Under the pieces are notes generated by a model. That model saw nothing but the letters and a program-made list of their open reading frames with translations, searched no databases and was not told the DNA's origin. 6,248 nt of DNA from an uncultured Actinomycetes bacterium. GTDB taxonomy: Bacteria; Actinomycetota; Acidimicrobiia; Acidimicrobiales; Ilumatobacteraceae. Position 1 is the first letter of the stretch, and each line of letters starts with the position of its first letter. The stretch is from assembly GCA_903925985.1 (NCBI GenBank), contig CAIYHK010000076.1, forward strand, positions 1-6,248, in the 5' to 3' direction. Positions 5,555 through 6,248 of the stretch are shown piece by piece. The position numbers were made by a program, and so were the translations under genes.

Positions 5555-6248
5555 TCAGCGAAAGTTGCTGTTTAGTACTTGCTGCAATTCAGGGAACATC
5601 TTCAGACCGAGATACTTAGAAGATTCATCGGTGAAGTGCCGTCCGTCGCGTGGGCGCAACTTGATTCCGTCGAGGGCGGTCGCACATGGATATCCACCAG
5701 GGCAAGCGATTTTGGAGAACTCGAGCACAGCTGATTGCTTTGGATGCTTCTTGGCGTACGTGACGTAGAAGTCGTTAAGTGCTGCTTGCATAGCGCGACC
5801 TTCGGCGTTCAGGTAGAACCCAAGCTCGTTGTCGTAATCAATGGCCGGTGGATATGTGAGGAAGATCACGCGCGCGCCTTGGGATGTGATGACATCAATT
5901 GAGCGTTTAAATTCGCGCAGTTGCATCGCAACGAATTCTTCAGTGCCCGCTTCGTAGAAGACATCGCCCAACATCCGGCTGCCACCTTCCCAAGTGCTCA
6001 TCCACAGAATCGTTTTTGCATCTGTCGGCAAGATGGATTCGCGCAGATATTGCTCCAGCCCCTCTTCACAGTTGGCTCCGACAGCCAACGGCTGTCCGTC
6101 AGCTGCAGGCTGACCCCGGATGATTGCACACCCTGGGCGGGTGAGTGACTGGAATTCAATTCCTTGCTCAGCAGCTGCTTGGGCAAAACCAACTTGGAGC
6201 GACGCAGCCACGGAGTCTCCAATTAACAACACTTTGCCAAGGGGCACA
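5555..6248 (-). CDS. SGNH-hydrolase domain protein, C-terminal part (5' end outside window)
   Basis: This is an esterase/acyltransferase-type domain of the SGNH (GDSL-like) fold. Numbered from a GTG at 6247, it shows VLLIGDSVA (6-14) with nucleophile S12, and the late block PRDGRHFTDE (199-208) with D201 and H204 completing a Ser-Asp-His triad. Four cysteines (C40, C60, C182, C188) suggest disulfides and a location outside the membrane. Such domains are typically the C-terminal part of acyltransferase-3 (OafA-like) proteins that O-acetylate cell-surface polysaccharides. The GTG is unlikely to be the true start: the first beta strand begins at once, leaving no room for a signal peptide, so the gene very likely continues past 6248. 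The asparagine expected in block III is not evident, the strand reading ILWMSTWEGG (80-89). It converges with the small membrane-protein gene with no space between the stops. Confidence 0.85.
   Translation of the reverse strand, partial: VPLGKVLLIGDSVAASLQVGFAQAAAEQGIEFQSLTRPGCAIIRGQPAADGQPLAVGANCEEGLEQYLRESILPTDAKTILWMSTWEGGSRMLGDVFYEAGTEEFVAMQLREFKRSIDVITSQGARVIFLTYPPAIDYDNELGFYLNAEGRAMQAALNDFYVTYAKKHPKQSAVLEFSKIACPGGYPCATALDGIKLRPRDGRHFTDESSKYLGLKMFPELQQVLNSNFR

Noticed and set aside
5685..5697. CATGGATATCCAC, identical to 3915-3927 by site 3 in the dnaB gap
   Set aside because: A single shared 13-mer in 6 kb is not unlikely by chance, and this copy is coding sequence for the SGNH protein with no further matching sites nearby.
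5999..6007. TCATCCACA as another DnaA box
   Set aside because: It is a lone one-mismatch site within the coding sequence for the WMSTW segment, without a cluster, so chance is the simpler explanation.
6245..6247. GTG as the true start of the minus-strand SGNH gene
   Set aside because: The first conserved strand starts about five residues later, leaving no signal peptide for a cysteine-bearing domain that is expected to be extracytoplasmic; the window edge cuts the gene.

Overview
The window looks like ordinary chromosomal backbone from a member of the Actinomycetota with moderate G+C. The evidence is a GpgS-type glucosyl-3-phosphoglycerate synthase, the block rpsF-ssb-rpsR-rplI followed by dnaB, a DnaA-box-like site in the TTGTCCACA form common in actinobacteria, and an SSB ending in DEEPF. 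An uncultured aquatic lineage, perhaps Acidimicrobiia, would fit the S18 sequence style and base composition. That is an impression, not something the window proves.

Left part (1-1960): the C-terminal two thirds of gpgS enters from the left edge. It overlaps by one base (TAATG) a 444-residue metal-dependent amidohydrolase of the YtcJ-like group, so the two are probably translated together.

Middle (1961-3850): a 148-base gap holds two inverted repeats, a plausible promoter and a strongly folded leader before rpsF. The operon rpsF-ssb-rpsR-rplI follows with gaps of 57, 50 and 3 bases. It supplies ribosomal proteins S6, S18 and L9 and the single-stranded DNA-binding protein. S18 is unusual in carrying a long acidic C-terminal tail.

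Right part (3851-6248): the rplI-dnaB gap holds an imperfect hairpin and three same-strand DnaA-box-like sites. Then comes an intein-free replicative helicase gene, dnaB, followed after 3 bases by a 69-residue protein with two membrane segments and no recognised function. Facing it on the minus strand, with stop codons side by side in TGATCA, is the C-terminal part of an SGNH-hydrolase protein, probably the outer domain of an acyltransferase-3 type enzyme that continues past the right edge.

I found no mobile element, CRISPR array, tRNA or rRNA, and no convincing new defence or biosynthetic system. The observations most worth following are non-coding: the DnaA-box-like cluster before dnaB and the rpsF leader, which can form mutually exclusive folds and has an anti-Shine-Dalgarno stretch in a loop. 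After these come the acidic S18 tail and the unassigned membrane protein behind dnaB.
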